DNA of 64,000 bases from the NCBI RefSeq assembly GCF_034424525.1, contig NZ_CP139979.1, positions 4,425,501-4,489,500 of the forward strand. The letters are read 5' to 3'. Positions 30,604-39,458 of this stretch are shown here, piece by piece (position 1 is the first letter of the stretch; every line of letters begins with the position of its first letter). Position numbers and translations under genes: made by a program. This DNA is from Sphingobium yanoikuyae. Lineage in GTDB: Bacteria > Pseudomonadota > Alphaproteobacteria > Sphingomonadales > Sphingomonadaceae. The notes beneath the pieces were generated by a model. The model searched no databases. It worked only from the letters and a program-made list of their open reading frames with translations, and was not told the origin of the DNA.

Positions 30604-30732
30604 GGTGCAAAACAGGTGCAAAGCTGTCGCGTCACCGGGGCATCATGGGCGCAAAATGCGTCGCCCCGGTGGCGCGTTCTGATGCAGAACAGGCGCGTGG
30701 GTGACGCGCGGCCGGTGCAAAACGGGCGCAAA
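30604..30732. repeat. Cluster of GGYGCAAA motifs
   Basis: The octamer GGYGCAAA occurs at 30604, 30615, 30648, 30714 and 30725, with a degenerate copy near 30680. The copies at 30604/30615 and 30714/30725 form two tandem pairs with the same 11-base period, matching at 17 of 20 positions. The region (30596-30863) has no convincing gene. It could be a binding-site array or decayed repeats. Confidence 0.5.
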
Positions 30733-30863
30733 TCGCCCGAAAAGGTCGATAACGCTGTGAACTTCGGGCGTGACCCAGCGCCCATCGCCAGTGTCGCCTT
30801 GCGGGATCGCGGAAAATATGAGAACAAATAACGAACATGATTCGTCCTCAGGGGAGGAAGTCC

Positions 30864-31265
30864 ATGGTTCATCGTCTCGCTTCGTTATTGCCGCTTCTGC
30901 TCGCCGCGATCATCGTCGGTGCGCCCGATCCGGCAGCGGCCAAGCCCGATTTTTCTCATGTCACCTCGCGCGAACAGGCGGAGGCGCTGGTGGCGACTGG
31001 CACGCTGGTGCGCATCTATCTCTTCCCGCTCCGTCTGGGCGGGCCGAGGCGCAAGGCCAATATCAGCTATGTCCCGCCGGAGGCTGGCGCGGCGCTCGAC
31101 CAGATTACCGGGACATTGCAGCGCTTCACCCGCGAAGGGCTAGTCGATCAGTTGAGGATCATACCCGAATATCGCGGCACCAGTTTCGTGCCGACGCGCA
31201 TCAATATGCATGCCACCCATAGCGGGCAGGAGGGCGGCTTCCACCCGAGCATCGAGATATGGTGA
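30864..31265 (+). CDS. Exported hypothetical protein
   Basis: This 133-residue protein has a clear signal peptide (MVHRLASLLPLLLAAIIVGA, predicted cut after PAAA near residue 28). The mature part is about 105 residues with no recognised family. ATG 30864 is preceded by GAGGAAG; an upstream ATG at 30837 would add nine residues before the signal peptide and is less likely. Periplasmic location is expected. Function unknown. Confidence 0.7.
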   Translation: MVHRLASLLPLLLAAIIVGAPDPAAAKPDFSHVTSREQAEALVATGTLVRIYLFPLRLGGPRRKANISYVPPEAGAALDQITGTLQRFTREGLVDQLRIIPEYRGTSFVPTRINMHATHSGQEGGFHPSIEIW

Positions 31266-31293
31266 CGGTCGGCGCGCAGCAGGCGCCGCCAGT

Positions 31294-31953
31294 TCAGGCC
31301 TCCAGCATGCGCAGGGTGCGGCGCTTCTTCCAGTCGAGTACCACCTGGATGCGCATGCTCCAGCTGCCGTCCCAGTCGACCGCCAGGTCATGGGCGTCGA
31401 GCTGGGCGGCGATCCGCCGGCCGATGTCGAGCGCCGCCGCCTCGCCCGCTGCGCAGGCACCGTAATTGAGGTAGAGCGCCTCGCCCTCCACCGCCGCCTC
31501 GGTGTCCTGCATGTGGAAAAAGGCATAGCCCTCGGCCGGACGCCCTTCGCCGATCGCTTCCTCGATCTCGTCCCAGATCTCGATCGCGCCGCAACTGCCG
31601 CAGCAGGTGAAATTCTGCCGCGCGATCACGCCTTCGGCCTCCAGCGCGGCAAAGGCGGCGTCCAGCCGGTCGCAATCGGTCATGTCGGGCCAGGCCTTTT
31701 CGGCGGCATTATGCTCGGCCAGCGCCTGACGCAGCGCGGCCGATGCCTCGCGGCGCAGGGTCGGGCCGGGCAGTTCCTCGACGAACGTGTCGTGGGCGGC
31801 GGTCAGGATCGCGTCATCGTCATGAAATCCCCCGGCGACGTCGCGCCACACCTGGTCGCGCAGCGCCGCGAGCGGATCATAGGGGGGAAGGGCGGGTTCT
31901 TGCTCGGGGGCGTTGGTCTTGCCGAAGATTCGATTCCACAATGCGCCGAACAT
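31294..31953 (-). CDS. DUF6891-like protein
   Basis: This 219-residue cytosolic protein has an N-terminal helical region and a C-terminal domain with FTCCGSCGAIEIWDEI near 115-130, GYAFFHMQDTEAA near 143, and LYLNYGACAAGE near 160. The paired cysteines CC-x-x-C may bind a metal. The pattern matches what I recall of DUF6891, but the assignment is not certain. It converges on the exported protein gene with 28 bases between the stops. Confidence 0.7.
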   Translation of the reverse strand: MFGALWNRIFGKTNAPEQEPALPPYDPLAALRDQVWRDVAGGFHDDDAILTAAHDTFVEELPGPTLRREASAALRQALAEHNAAEKAWPDMTDCDRLDAAFAALEAEGVIARQNFTCCGSCGAIEIWDEIEEAIGEGRPAEGYAFFHMQDTEAAVEGEALYLNYGACAAGEAAALDIGRRIAAQLDAHDLAVDWDGSWSMRIQVVLDWKKRRTLRMLEA

Positions 31954-32181
31954 GCGTTTGTCTGCCTCCCGCGATGCACTTTACTCCGCCCCAACATGGC
32001 GTGGCTTCGGGCAAAGGAAAAGGGGGCATTTCACCCATGAATCGCGACAGCTTCACGGTCCGCCGCAGCGATGCCTCATCTGCATAAGGCGTGTCAGGGT
32101 TTTTGCAGAAAATCGAAACGGCCAGCCCGATCCTCCAGTCGACCGCCCAACGTCAGTATTCTATGGGTGGTCGGGTGGGGG

Positions 32182-32247
32182 TTCAAACGAGTCACGTGCC
32201 TCGTTTGAAGGCTGGTGCGGCACAGAAAATGCGTTCCCGCATTTTCT
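32182..32247. repeat. Two tandem perfect hairpins
   Basis: TTCAAACGAG (32182-32191) pairs with CTCGTTTGAA (32200-32209), and AGAAAATGCG (32224-32233) pairs with CGCATTTTCT (32238-32247). They lie in the 298-base gap 31954-32251, where no gene was seen. They sit just after the minus-strand gene 32252-32695 and may terminate it. Confidence 0.55.
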
Positions 32248-32251
32248 AAAA

Positions 32252-32695
32252 TTAAGGCGCGGGTTCCAGCACCACGTCCCAATGATCTTCCGTCACCGCC
32301 ATGCGCTTCGCCTCCTCGGCATCGAACGCCGCCTTGTCGGGGAACATCCGTGCCTTGGCCGCCGACATCGCTGCCTTGTACGCTTCACCCGCGCCCACGC
32401 CGTCGGCGCCATGCGTGTAGACGATGGTGGTGCGTACGTCCCACCGCGTGCTGCCGCCCATATGGGTGAAGGGCATCTCGACCGTGACTTCGCTGATATA
32501 GCCCTGCCGCATCATCTCGCGCAGCAACGCCTCATGCTGCTTGTGATAGGTGGTCAGGAACTGGCCCATCCCGCCCCATTTGACGCGGTAGTAATTTTCC
32601 ACCTTCAACGGGCCGTCGGCGGGTGCCGCGGTCTGGGCGGTGGCGGGCGCGGTGGCCAGGCTGGCGAGCAGGATCAGGGCAGGGGGGAAACGCAT
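32252..32695 (-). CDS. Exported hypothetical protein
   Basis: This 147-residue protein starts with a signal peptide (MRFPPALILLASLATAPATA, predicted cut near residue 20). The mature part starts LKVENYYRVKWGGMGQFLTTYHKQHEALL and ends DHWDVVLEPAP, which suggests a ferredoxin-fold, NIPSNAP- or EthD-like dimeric barrel, but this is uncertain. ATG 32695 is chosen for the signal peptide. Periplasmic location is expected. Confidence 0.65.
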   Translation of the reverse strand: MRFPPALILLASLATAPATAQTAAPADGPLKVENYYRVKWGGMGQFLTTYHKQHEALLREMMRQGYISEVTVEMPFTHMGGSTRWDVRTTIVYTHGADGVGAGEAYKAAMSAAKARMFPDKAAFDAEEAKRMAVTEDHWDVVLEPAP

Positions 32696-32841
32696 CGGGC
32701 AAGGGGCCTTTCGCAATCGAAGATCATCTGCCCCTACAGACGGATCAGCCGCCAATTTCCGCGCCCGTGGCGCAATCGCGCTTGCTCGCTGCCGCGTCCC
32801 GCCCCACCATGGGGGCATTCTCCTCCCGCAAAGGACCGCCG

Positions 32842-33384
32842 ATGACCCGCCACCGCCTCTGGACCGTCCTGACCCTGCCCATCCTCCTGTCTGCCGCGCT
32901 GGCCGCCTGCAGCGGCGAGAAGAACAGCCCGGCCGACAACGCCGCCGACAATGCGGTCAACGCGGTCGAAAATGCCATGGCGAACGCCGCCAGCGCGACC
33001 AATGCCGCCGCGCCCAGAGCCGACGCCTTCAGCCCCTATGTCGGCAAATATCCCTTCGACAAGGTCGGCGCCCATAGCTGGAACGATGATCCCGCCGTGG
33101 TCGCGGCGGTAAAGGCGGCGGTGGCGGACAAGGCGGTGCGCAAATGGGTGCTGGAGGATGGCGGCCCGTCCTCGCCGATCGCGACCGTCGACGGCAAGAT
33201 CGCGGCCTGGTCGTGCGAAACCCATAATTGCGGTCCGCACCAATGGCTGACCCTGGTCGATCCGGCCAGCGGCACGGCCGAGGTCTGCTATTATGACGAG
33301 GCCGTCGATGCCCAGTCGACCCGCTGGTTCAAGGCCGGCAAGGAAGAAAAGCGTCCGGGCCAATGCCCTGACGTGTCGAGCTGA
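32842..33384 (+). CDS. Ivy-like lysozyme inhibitor lipoprotein
   Basis: This 180-residue protein has a lipoprotein signal (TLPILLSAALAACSG, lipobox LAAC with the cysteine near residue 20). An Ala/Asn-rich linker (about 25-55) and a compact domain follow. The segment SCETHNCGPHQWLTLV near 132-147 resembles the CxxHxC loop of Ivy proteins, which plugs the active site of vertebrate c-type lysozyme. The preceding VRKWVLEDGG also fits. It would be anchored at the outer or inner membrane, facing the periplasm. Start ATG 32842 has AAGGA upstream. Assignment is by motif resemblance only. Confidence 0.68.
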   Translation: MTRHRLWTVLTLPILLSAALAACSGEKNSPADNAADNAVNAVENAMANAASATNAAAPRADAFSPYVGKYPFDKVGAHSWNDDPAVVAAVKAAVADKAVRKWVLEDGGPSSPIATVDGKIAAWSCETHNCGPHQWLTLVDPASGTAEVCYYDEAVDAQSTRWFKAGKEEKRPGQCPDVSS

Positions 33385-33393
33385 CGGGACAGG

Positions 33394-33414
33394 GGCGCCG
33401 CATGATGCGGCGCC
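33394..33414. terminator. Convergent GC hairpin
   Basis: GGCGCCGCA (33394-33402) pairs with TGCGGCGCC (33406-33414) across a three-base loop, between the convergent Ivy-like and tannase-like genes. No T-run follows on either strand. Confidence 0.5.
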
Positions 33415-33424
33415 GCCTCTGCCG

Positions 33425-35557
33425 CTATTGGACGACGACCCGCACCCGACCCAGATTCTGGATGCGGGCATAGGGGGTGGCGGCGTCGCCCCTGCGTTCC
33501 GACGCGATGCGCAGCGCGGGGAAATAGGTGCCGGGCGCGGCGAAGCTGTGGCGTGTGGTCAGGGTCAGGCTATTTCCAGAGCCGCCAGGAAGCTTGGCCT
33601 TCTCCGCAAAGGCGCCGCTGCCGTCGAAATCCCATTCCGCCGACACGATCCGGCCGGCGCCCGGCGGCACGCTGATGGTCGCGCGGAAGGTCACGGGCGT
33701 GCCCGGCTTCACCACCGCCTTGGCCGCGCCATTGGCGGTGACGCTGGCGACCGGCTGGATGCCGCCGCGCGCCGCCGCATCGGCCGGCACGATCACCTGG
33801 CCATGATCGATGCGATAGGCAGTATTGGCGGGCGGGGCGACGCCCTTTTCCACCCAGGCGGACAGGTCGCGCAGCGCCTGTTCCAGCACGCCCAGATAGC
33901 TGACCGTGCGGGTCGGGTCTTCCTGATGGCTGCTGTCGCCATGCAGCGCATGGTCGGTGAACCAGATGCGGAAATTCTGGTCGGCGCCCGCGCCCTGCGC
34001 AGCGATCACCCGCTGGCGATACCAGTCGCCCTGCCAGGGCATGGCTTCGCGATCCCACAGATTTTCGACCAGGATCATCTTGCCCTGGAACTGCCCGGTC
34101 ATCGGCGGCTGGCCCATCGGCTTGCCGGTGGTCGCGGCGGTGAAGAGCGGGCCGAGCAGGAAAGGACGCTGCGGATAAAGCGGCTTGCCATCGCCCCCGC
34201 GAAACTGGTCCCAGACCGGATAGCCGGCATTAGCCTGCGGCACCTGATGCCAGTGATAGGTTTCGGCGGCGAGGAAATTGCTATTGTCGACCCGCACCTG
34301 GTCGCCAGCCTTCAGCAGGTCGACCACGGCATCATCCACCACGCCCAGGATCACGACATCGCCAGCGATGCGGTTGATCGTCAGCCGCTTGCCCTGTGCC
34401 GCGCCCGACCCGACGATCAGGTCGCCGCCGACGAAATAGGTGGCGGGCGGCGGGCTCGACAGGCGGAAGGCGACGATACGCTGTGCCGCCCGGCCCTGCA
34501 GCGCGGCAAAGGCGTTGTCGACATTGGCCGCGCCATCGGTGATGCGGGTATCGAGCTTCAGTTCGGCTGCCTGCGCCGCGCTGATCGGTGCAGCGATGGT
34601 CGCGTCATGCTGCAACCGATAGCCGTCGAAACTCTTGGGGTCGTCATGGCCGAGATAGCCCGGCTTGGTCCAGAAATCGGTGAAATAGCCGGCATCGGCC
34701 ATCACCATCCCACCATAAAGGGCGGCAAAGCCATGGATGCCCATCGTCTTCCAGCCGAACCAGCTGGGCGTCGGGAAGCCCATCGCCGTCGCCTCGCGCA
34801 GCACAGATGCCTGTTGCGGCGTCAGCCCGGCATAGGGATCACCCGAGCCGCCCGGTTCGACCGCGTCCAATATCTGCGGGAACTTGTCATTGAGAACCCG
34901 CATCGCGCGCATCCGCACGGAGAACATGTTGGGCGGCGCCATCGGCGATCCCAGCACATAGGGGACGACGCCGTCCCATACGCCGGTGGTATTCTCGATC
35001 GAGCCGACGGTGCGGAAGCCGCCGCCGCTGCCGCCAAAGGCATAGCCATAGGGGCGCTTGCCGCCGTACATCTGCTGCGCGACGACCCGCGAATAGCGCG
35101 CTGAAGCGGCATTGGCGCGATAGGCGGCGATGGTGAAATCGTTGGGCTTGCCCGGCATGCCCACCTGGTCACGGCCGCCGCCATTGGTCTCGACATAATA
35201 GCCGCCCGACGCGATCGAAAAGCCGATATAATTTTCCTCGCCGTCGGTCAGCTTCTGCGCCAGATTTTCGTCATCCGGGACCGGGGTGATGTGCTGGAAG
35301 AAGCGGCCCTGATAATGCGCCTTGTCGGGAAAATAGAAGGAGAAGCGGGTTTCCGTCCCCTTGAACCCGCCATGGACATAGCGGTGTCGCACCGGCGCAT
35401 CGCGCCATTCGTCGATATCGATATAGGGCTGGGTGAAGAGCGGATCTTCGGCGGCGCTTGCAGGCCCGGCAGGTGCGCTGCCCTGCTGCGCCCCCGCCAT
35501 GCCGGCCATGAGCACCGCTGACAGGGCTGTCACGCCCATTGCAATTGATCGACGCAT
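33425..35557 (-). CDS. Tannase/feruloyl-esterase-like secreted hydrolase with PKD-like domain
   Basis: This 710-residue protein starts with a signal peptide (MRRSIAMGVTALSAVLMAGM, cut near residue 23). The alpha/beta-hydrolase core has the nucleophile elbow GYAFGGSGGGFRT near 170-182, as in tannase-like enzymes. Late acid and His candidates lie in IWFTDHALHGDSSH near 535. The last roughly 100 residues read like a PKD/immunoglobulin-like domain (VPPGAGRIVSAEWDFDGSGAF). It probably releases carboxylic acids from esters outside the cytoplasm, which could feed the neighbouring acyl-CoA genes; that link is inference from position. Confidence 0.78.
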   Translation of the reverse strand: MRRSIAMGVTALSAVLMAGMAGAQQGSAPAGPASAAEDPLFTQPYIDIDEWRDAPVRHRYVHGGFKGTETRFSFYFPDKAHYQGRFFQHITPVPDDENLAQKLTDGEENYIGFSIASGGYYVETNGGGRDQVGMPGKPNDFTIAAYRANAASARYSRVVAQQMYGGKRPYGYAFGGSGGGFRTVGSIENTTGVWDGVVPYVLGSPMAPPNMFSVRMRAMRVLNDKFPQILDAVEPGGSGDPYAGLTPQQASVLREATAMGFPTPSWFGWKTMGIHGFAALYGGMVMADAGYFTDFWTKPGYLGHDDPKSFDGYRLQHDATIAAPISAAQAAELKLDTRITDGAANVDNAFAALQGRAAQRIVAFRLSSPPPATYFVGGDLIVGSGAAQGKRLTINRIAGDVVILGVVDDAVVDLLKAGDQVRVDNSNFLAAETYHWHQVPQANAGYPVWDQFRGGDGKPLYPQRPFLLGPLFTAATTGKPMGQPPMTGQFQGKMILVENLWDREAMPWQGDWYRQRVIAAQGAGADQNFRIWFTDHALHGDSSHQEDPTRTVSYLGVLEQALRDLSAWVEKGVAPPANTAYRIDHGQVIVPADAAARGGIQPVASVTANGAAKAVVKPGTPVTFRATISVPPGAGRIVSAEWDFDGSGAFAEKAKLPGGSGNSLTLTTRHSFAAPGTYFPALRIASERRGDAATPYARIQNLGRVRVVVQ

Positions 35558-35581
35558 CGCTTCCTCTCCCTTTTTGCCGGT

Positions 35582-36562
35582 TCAGGCTGCTGCCTCCAGC
35601 GCGGCCCTGCCGGTCCGTTCGTCCCAATGATCCGCATCGCCGCCGAGCGCGCCATTCAGCATCGCGCGCTTCAGGAACAGGTGACAGGGATGTTCCATGG
35701 TGAGGCCAATGCCGCCATGGAGCTGGATCGCCTCTTCCGCGACCAGCCGATAGACGGCGCAGGCCAGCGCCTTGAGCGCGCCCAGAGCGATGATATCGAC
35801 GTCGGCCTGCTGCGCCCGGCTCCAGAACAGGGCGTCGGCGGCGGTCAGTTGCGTCCGCATGTCGGCGACGCGATGCTTGAGCGCCTGGAACAGCGCCAGC
35901 GGCCGGTCGAACTGTTGCCGCGTTTCGAGATAGGCGACGGTCATGGCCAGCGCCGCCTCCGCGCCGCCCAGGCTGTCGCCCGCCAGACAGAAGAGGCGCA
36001 GCGCCTCGATCCGATCGGCCAGCGCGCGGGCGGCATCGCCCTGCGCCAGCGTGAGGCCGGGGCCTTCAAGGACGACATCGAACAGGCGACGGCTCTTGTC
36101 CCAGCCTTCCCGATAGGTGACGGAAACCTGCTCGGCCGGCACCAGCGCCACTCGATCGGCCGTGACGTGCAAAACATGGCTGGCGGTATCGGCATCAGGC
36201 ACGCAGGTCAGGCGCTCAGCGCCATCCAGCCCGCCCGCCAGCGATGCGGTCATCACCTCGCCCGCCATGGCGTCGGCGATCAGCGCGTCGCGCTCGGCCA
36301 GGCCATCGGCGGCCGTCAGCGCCTCGATCGTCAGCATCTGCGCCAGCACGGGGCCGGGCACCAGCGCCTTGCCCACGCCCTGATGGATGACGCCCGTCGC
36401 CTCGCGGCCGAGGCCCAGGCCGCTCAGTTCCTCCGGCACGCCCATCATCAGCCAACCCATTTCGGCGATCAGCGCCCAACTCTGCGCCGCATCCGGGGCC
36501 AGATCGCTCTGGCCGAAGGCCTTGTCGGCCGCATCCTGCACTTCCGCGCGGGTCATGGTCAT
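35582..36562 (-). CDS. Acyl-CoA dehydrogenase, short subunit
   Basis: This 326-residue protein is shorter than a normal acyl-CoA dehydrogenase (about 380-400). N-terminal helical and C-terminal flavin/substrate domains are recognisable (FDRPLALFQALKHRVADMRT near 218, LHGGIGLTMEHPCHLFLKRA near 282). The middle beta domain is eroded and lacks the usual flavin-contact motif. It overlaps the long dehydrogenase gene by four bases (36559-36562). Such adjacent long/short pairs form alpha2beta2 dehydrogenases in steroid-type catabolism, where the short subunit is often the non-catalytic partner. Confidence 0.88.
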   Translation of the reverse strand: MTMTRAEVQDAADKAFGQSDLAPDAAQSWALIAEMGWLMMGVPEELSGLGLGREATGVIHQGVGKALVPGPVLAQMLTIEALTAADGLAERDALIADAMAGEVMTASLAGGLDGAERLTCVPDADTASHVLHVTADRVALVPAEQVSVTYREGWDKSRRLFDVVLEGPGLTLAQGDAARALADRIEALRLFCLAGDSLGGAEAALAMTVAYLETRQQFDRPLALFQALKHRVADMRTQLTAADALFWSRAQQADVDIIALGALKALACAVYRLVAEEAIQLHGGIGLTMEHPCHLFLKRAMLNGALGGDADHWDERTGRAALEAAA

Positions 36563-37767
36563 GCCGCGCCCTCCTTCAAGGTCCAGCTTTTGGGTTCACG
36601 CGGCATGCCGACCAGTCGTTCCGCGATGATGTTGCGCTGCACCTCGTCGCTGCCGCCGGCGATGGTCCAGGCATAGCTGTTCATGAAATCGGCCATCCAG
36701 TTGCCGGTCTCCATGCCGCCGCCAAAGGTGATCGGGCTGTGATATTGCGCGTCGATGCCGCCCAGCCGAATCCCGAGCGATGTGAATTCCCGCAGCGTGC
36801 GGGAGTAGGACAGCTTGACGATCGACGCGTCGCCGACCCGCTCGATCCCGGCGATGCGGTTGGCGAGGAACTGGTCGGCGACGGCGCAGGTCGCATCCAC
36901 CTTGGCGCTCAACCGGCCGAAGTCGCGGACTATGCCCTGATCGTCCTGCCGGCCCTGCGCGCGGATCAGGTCGCCGAGCCGCCACAAGGCGCCACGCAGC
37001 CGGGCGCTGAGTTCCAGCAGGGTCAGGCCGCGTTCGGACGAGAGGGTGGATTGCGCCACGGCCCAGCCCTGCCCCTCTTCGCCCAGCCGGTCGCTGACGG
37101 GAATCTCGACATTGTCGAGGAACAGCTCGGCAAATTCCTCGTCACCATGAATCTGGTGGATCGGCCGCGCGGTGACGCCCGGCGCCTTGAGGTCGAGCAG
37201 CAGATAGGTGAGGCCGGCCTGTTTCGGCCCGTCATTGCTGGTGCGCACCAGCAACAGGCATTTGTCGGCGAACTGGCCCATGGTCGACCAGAGCTTCTGG
37301 CCGTTCACCACATATGTGTCGCCAACCCGCTCGGCGCGGGTGCGGACATTGGCAAGGTCGGACCCGGCATTGGGCTCGGAAAAGCCCTGGCACCAGATTT
37401 CCCCGGCCAGGATGCGCGGGATCAGCAGCGCCTGCTGCGCCTCGCTCGCCCATTCGAACAGGGTGCAGGCGGCATGATAGGTCGACATGAAGGACAGCAG
37501 CAGCCGCGGCGTATCGGCTCGGGCCAGTTCCTCGTAGAGGATCTTCTGTTCGGCAAGCGAGCGACCGCCGCCCGGCCATTGGGCCGGCCAGTGCGGCACG
37601 GCATAGCCGCCCTCGACCAGCTTGGCGAACCAGTCGCGCTGGATTTGCAGGAACGCGGCCTCGCTGCTGCTGCGCTCGCGCCAGCCCTGCGGCGCATTGT
37701 CGGCCAGCCACTGGCGCACTTCCTGCCGCAGCCTGTCGAGCGCGTCGGTCAAAGCCTGCCCCTCCAT
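36559..37767 (-). CDS. Acyl-CoA dehydrogenase, long subunit
   Basis: This 402-residue flavoprotein has the middle-domain motif WCQGFSEPNAGSDLANVRTRA near 125-145 and GQKLWSTMGQFADKCLLLVR. The C-terminal motif GGSDEVQRNIIAERLVGMPREP matches the FadE large-subunit type. It oxidises an acyl-CoA to the 2,3-enoyl-CoA and passes electrons to ETF. It is translationally coupled to the short subunit downstream. The size and partner point to a bulky acyl group, perhaps ring-bearing; the substrate is not deducible. Confidence 0.92.
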   Translation of the reverse strand: MEGQALTDALDRLRQEVRQWLADNAPQGWRERSSSEAAFLQIQRDWFAKLVEGGYAVPHWPAQWPGGGRSLAEQKILYEELARADTPRLLLSFMSTYHAACTLFEWASEAQQALLIPRILAGEIWCQGFSEPNAGSDLANVRTRAERVGDTYVVNGQKLWSTMGQFADKCLLLVRTSNDGPKQAGLTYLLLDLKAPGVTARPIHQIHGDEEFAELFLDNVEIPVSDRLGEEGQGWAVAQSTLSSERGLTLLELSARLRGALWRLGDLIRAQGRQDDQGIVRDFGRLSAKVDATCAVADQFLANRIAGIERVGDASIVKLSYSRTLREFTSLGIRLGGIDAQYHSPITFGGGMETGNWMADFMNSYAWTIAGGSDEVQRNIIAERLVGMPREPKSWTLKEGAA

Positions 37768-37857
37768 CCCATTCCGGTTCCTCTCATCCCCGACGCTAGG
37801 CCCAATTGCGCCGCCCCCCGCAAGATAGCGGCCGGTGATATCCCCAAGGCGATGGGG

Positions 37858-38172
37858 CTAGATCGCCACCTCGATCATGTCGTCGACGATGCGGACGGGA
37901 TAGGTGGCGATCGGTTCGCTCGCCGGGCCGGTCAGCGGTGCGCCGGTCTCCAGGTCGAAGCGGGCGCCATGGGCCGGGCAGGCGATCCAGCCGAGACGAA
38001 TGCGGCCGCAGGCGAGCGGTTCGTCGGCATGGGAACAGAGCGCGGCGATGGCGTGGATCTGGCCGTCGCTGTTGCACAACAGGATGGTCTGGCCGTCGAT
38101 GGTCACGCTTTTGGTCTTGCCCAGCGGCACCGCATCCAGGGAGGCTGCCATTTTGAAATCGCTCTCGCTCAT
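37858..38172 (-). CDS. Rieske-type 2Fe-2S ferredoxin
   Basis: This 104-residue soluble Rieske protein has cluster ligands in CSHADEPL (Cys/His near 46-48) and CPAHGARFD (Cys/His near 65-68), as in ferredoxins of multicomponent oxygenases. It could deliver electrons to one or both Rieske oxygenases in this window (41383-42783 and 48353-49714). No ferredoxin reductase gene is seen nearby. It lies upstream of the acyl-CoA dehydrogenase pair on the same strand, with a 90-base gap, and is divergent from the next dehydrogenase pair. Confidence 0.92.
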   Translation of the reverse strand: MSESDFKMAASLDAVPLGKTKSVTIDGQTILLCNSDGQIHAIAALCSHADEPLACGRIRLGWIACPAHGARFDLETGAPLTGPASEPIATYPVRIVDDMIEVAI

Positions 38173-38312
38173 GACCGAAAGCTGCCCAAGCGCGCTGGTC
38201 GCGGCAAGGGCCTGCCCAAGCCCATCACCGGGGCGTTCTCTTGCCCGCCGCCCTGTCGCGGCGCGCTGCTCTTAAGTATCGCATCCCTGTTCGGCAGGGG
38301 ATGCGTGGACCG

Positions 38313-39458
38313 ATGGATTTTGAATGGACGCAGGATGAAGAGGCTTTTCGCCAGCGGTTGCGCGACTTTCTCGCCGCGACGCTGCCGGAGGATTGGGAGC
38401 GTTTCTCGCAGCATGGCCCGGCCTCCCCGGCGCTGACCGACTATGCCCGCACCTTTTGCGGGCGGCTCGCCGACGAAGGACTGCTGACGCCGCATTGGGC
38501 GAAGGAGATTGGCGGCCAGGGGCTCGATCCCTGGCATCAGACCATATTGGCCGAGGAAATGTGGATCGCGGGCGAACCGCGCGGCGGCCAATATATGAAC
38601 GTCAATTGGGTCGGGCCGACGCTGATCCGCTATGGGTCGGATGCGCAGAAGGCACGCTATCTGCCCGCCATCACCGAGGGCCGGGCGCTCTGGTGCCAGG
38701 GCTTTTCCGAACCCGGTTCCGGCTCCGACCTCGCCTCGCTGCGCACCCGCGCGACCCGTGACGGCGATGCCTATCGCGTGTCGGGGCAGAAGATCTGGAC
38801 CAGCTATGCCGGGCTTGCCGACACCTGTTTCCTGGTCTGCCGCACCAGCGACGATCGCAAGAAGGGCATTTCCATCCTGCTGGTGCCGATGGACACGCCC
38901 GGCATCACCGTGCGGCAAATCCCGTCGCTGATCGGCGAAGGCGATATTCACGAAGTCTTCTTCGACGAAGTCGTCGTGCCGGTGGAGGCGCGGCTGGGCG
39001 AGGAAGGTCAGGCCTGGGAGATTATCGGCTATTCGCTCACCAATGAGCGGCTCGGCATTCCGCGCTATGCGCTCGCCCGCGCGGCGCTCGACCGGGCGGT
39101 GGCGTTGCTCCAGGCGCAGGGCGAATTTGCCGGCGAGGCGGTGCGGATCGAGGCCGCCCATGCCGCCGCCCTGTGCGAAGCCGCGCGGATGGCCAGCTAT
39201 GCGCTCGTCGATCGCCGTTGCCGCGGCGAGGCGATCGGCGCTGAATCCAGTTCCGCCCGCTTCGCCACGGTGATGGCAGAACGGCGGGTATGCGAATTCA
39301 TCGTCGAATATCTGCAGCAGGCTCTGGCCGACGCGCATCCCTATCTCAAGATGCATCATCAGCGCGGGATCGTCGCGGGCATCGCCGCCGGCGCGGCGGA
39401 GATTCAACTCAACATCATCGCGACCGATGTGCTCAAATTGCCGCGGGAGCCGCGCTGA
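38313..39458 (+). CDS. Acyl-CoA dehydrogenase, long subunit
   Basis: This 381-residue protein has WCQGFSEPGSGSDLASLRTRA near 126 and GQKIWTSYAGLADTCFLVCR in the middle domain. The usual C-terminal GGTSEIQRNII is replaced by AAGAAEIQLNIIATDVLKLP. The ATG at 38313 (MDFEWTQDEEAFRQRLRDFL) is the family start; the longer frame runs through the divergent promoter. It overlaps the short-subunit gene by one base (ATG in CTGATGG). It is the second long/short dehydrogenase pair in the window, oriented away from the first. Confidence 0.92.
   Translation: MDFEWTQDEEAFRQRLRDFLAATLPEDWERFSQHGPASPALTDYARTFCGRLADEGLLTPHWAKEIGGQGLDPWHQTILAEEMWIAGEPRGGQYMNVNWVGPTLIRYGSDAQKARYLPAITEGRALWCQGFSEPGSGSDLASLRTRATRDGDAYRVSGQKIWTSYAGLADTCFLVCRTSDDRKKGISILLVPMDTPGITVRQIPSLIGEGDIHEVFFDEVVVPVEARLGEEGQAWEIIGYSLTNERLGIPRYALARAALDRAVALLQAQGEFAGEAVRIEAAHAAALCEAARMASYALVDRRCRGEAIGAESSSARFATVMAERRVCEFIVEYLQQALADAHPYLKMHHQRGIVAGIAAGAAEIQLNIIATDVLKLPREPR

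Noticed and set aside
30604..30732. Possible short CRISPR-like array
   Set aside because: The units are 8 bases with irregular spacing, and no cas genes are near.
30589..30831. Possible 80-codon gene on the plus strand
   Set aside because: It overlaps the GGYGCAAA repeat cluster, has no homology I recognise, and the repeats explain its composition.
35582..36562. Short acyl-CoA dehydrogenase gene as a pseudogene
   Set aside because: It has no frameshift, overlaps its long partner by four bases, and a second short/long pair of the same design exists in the window.
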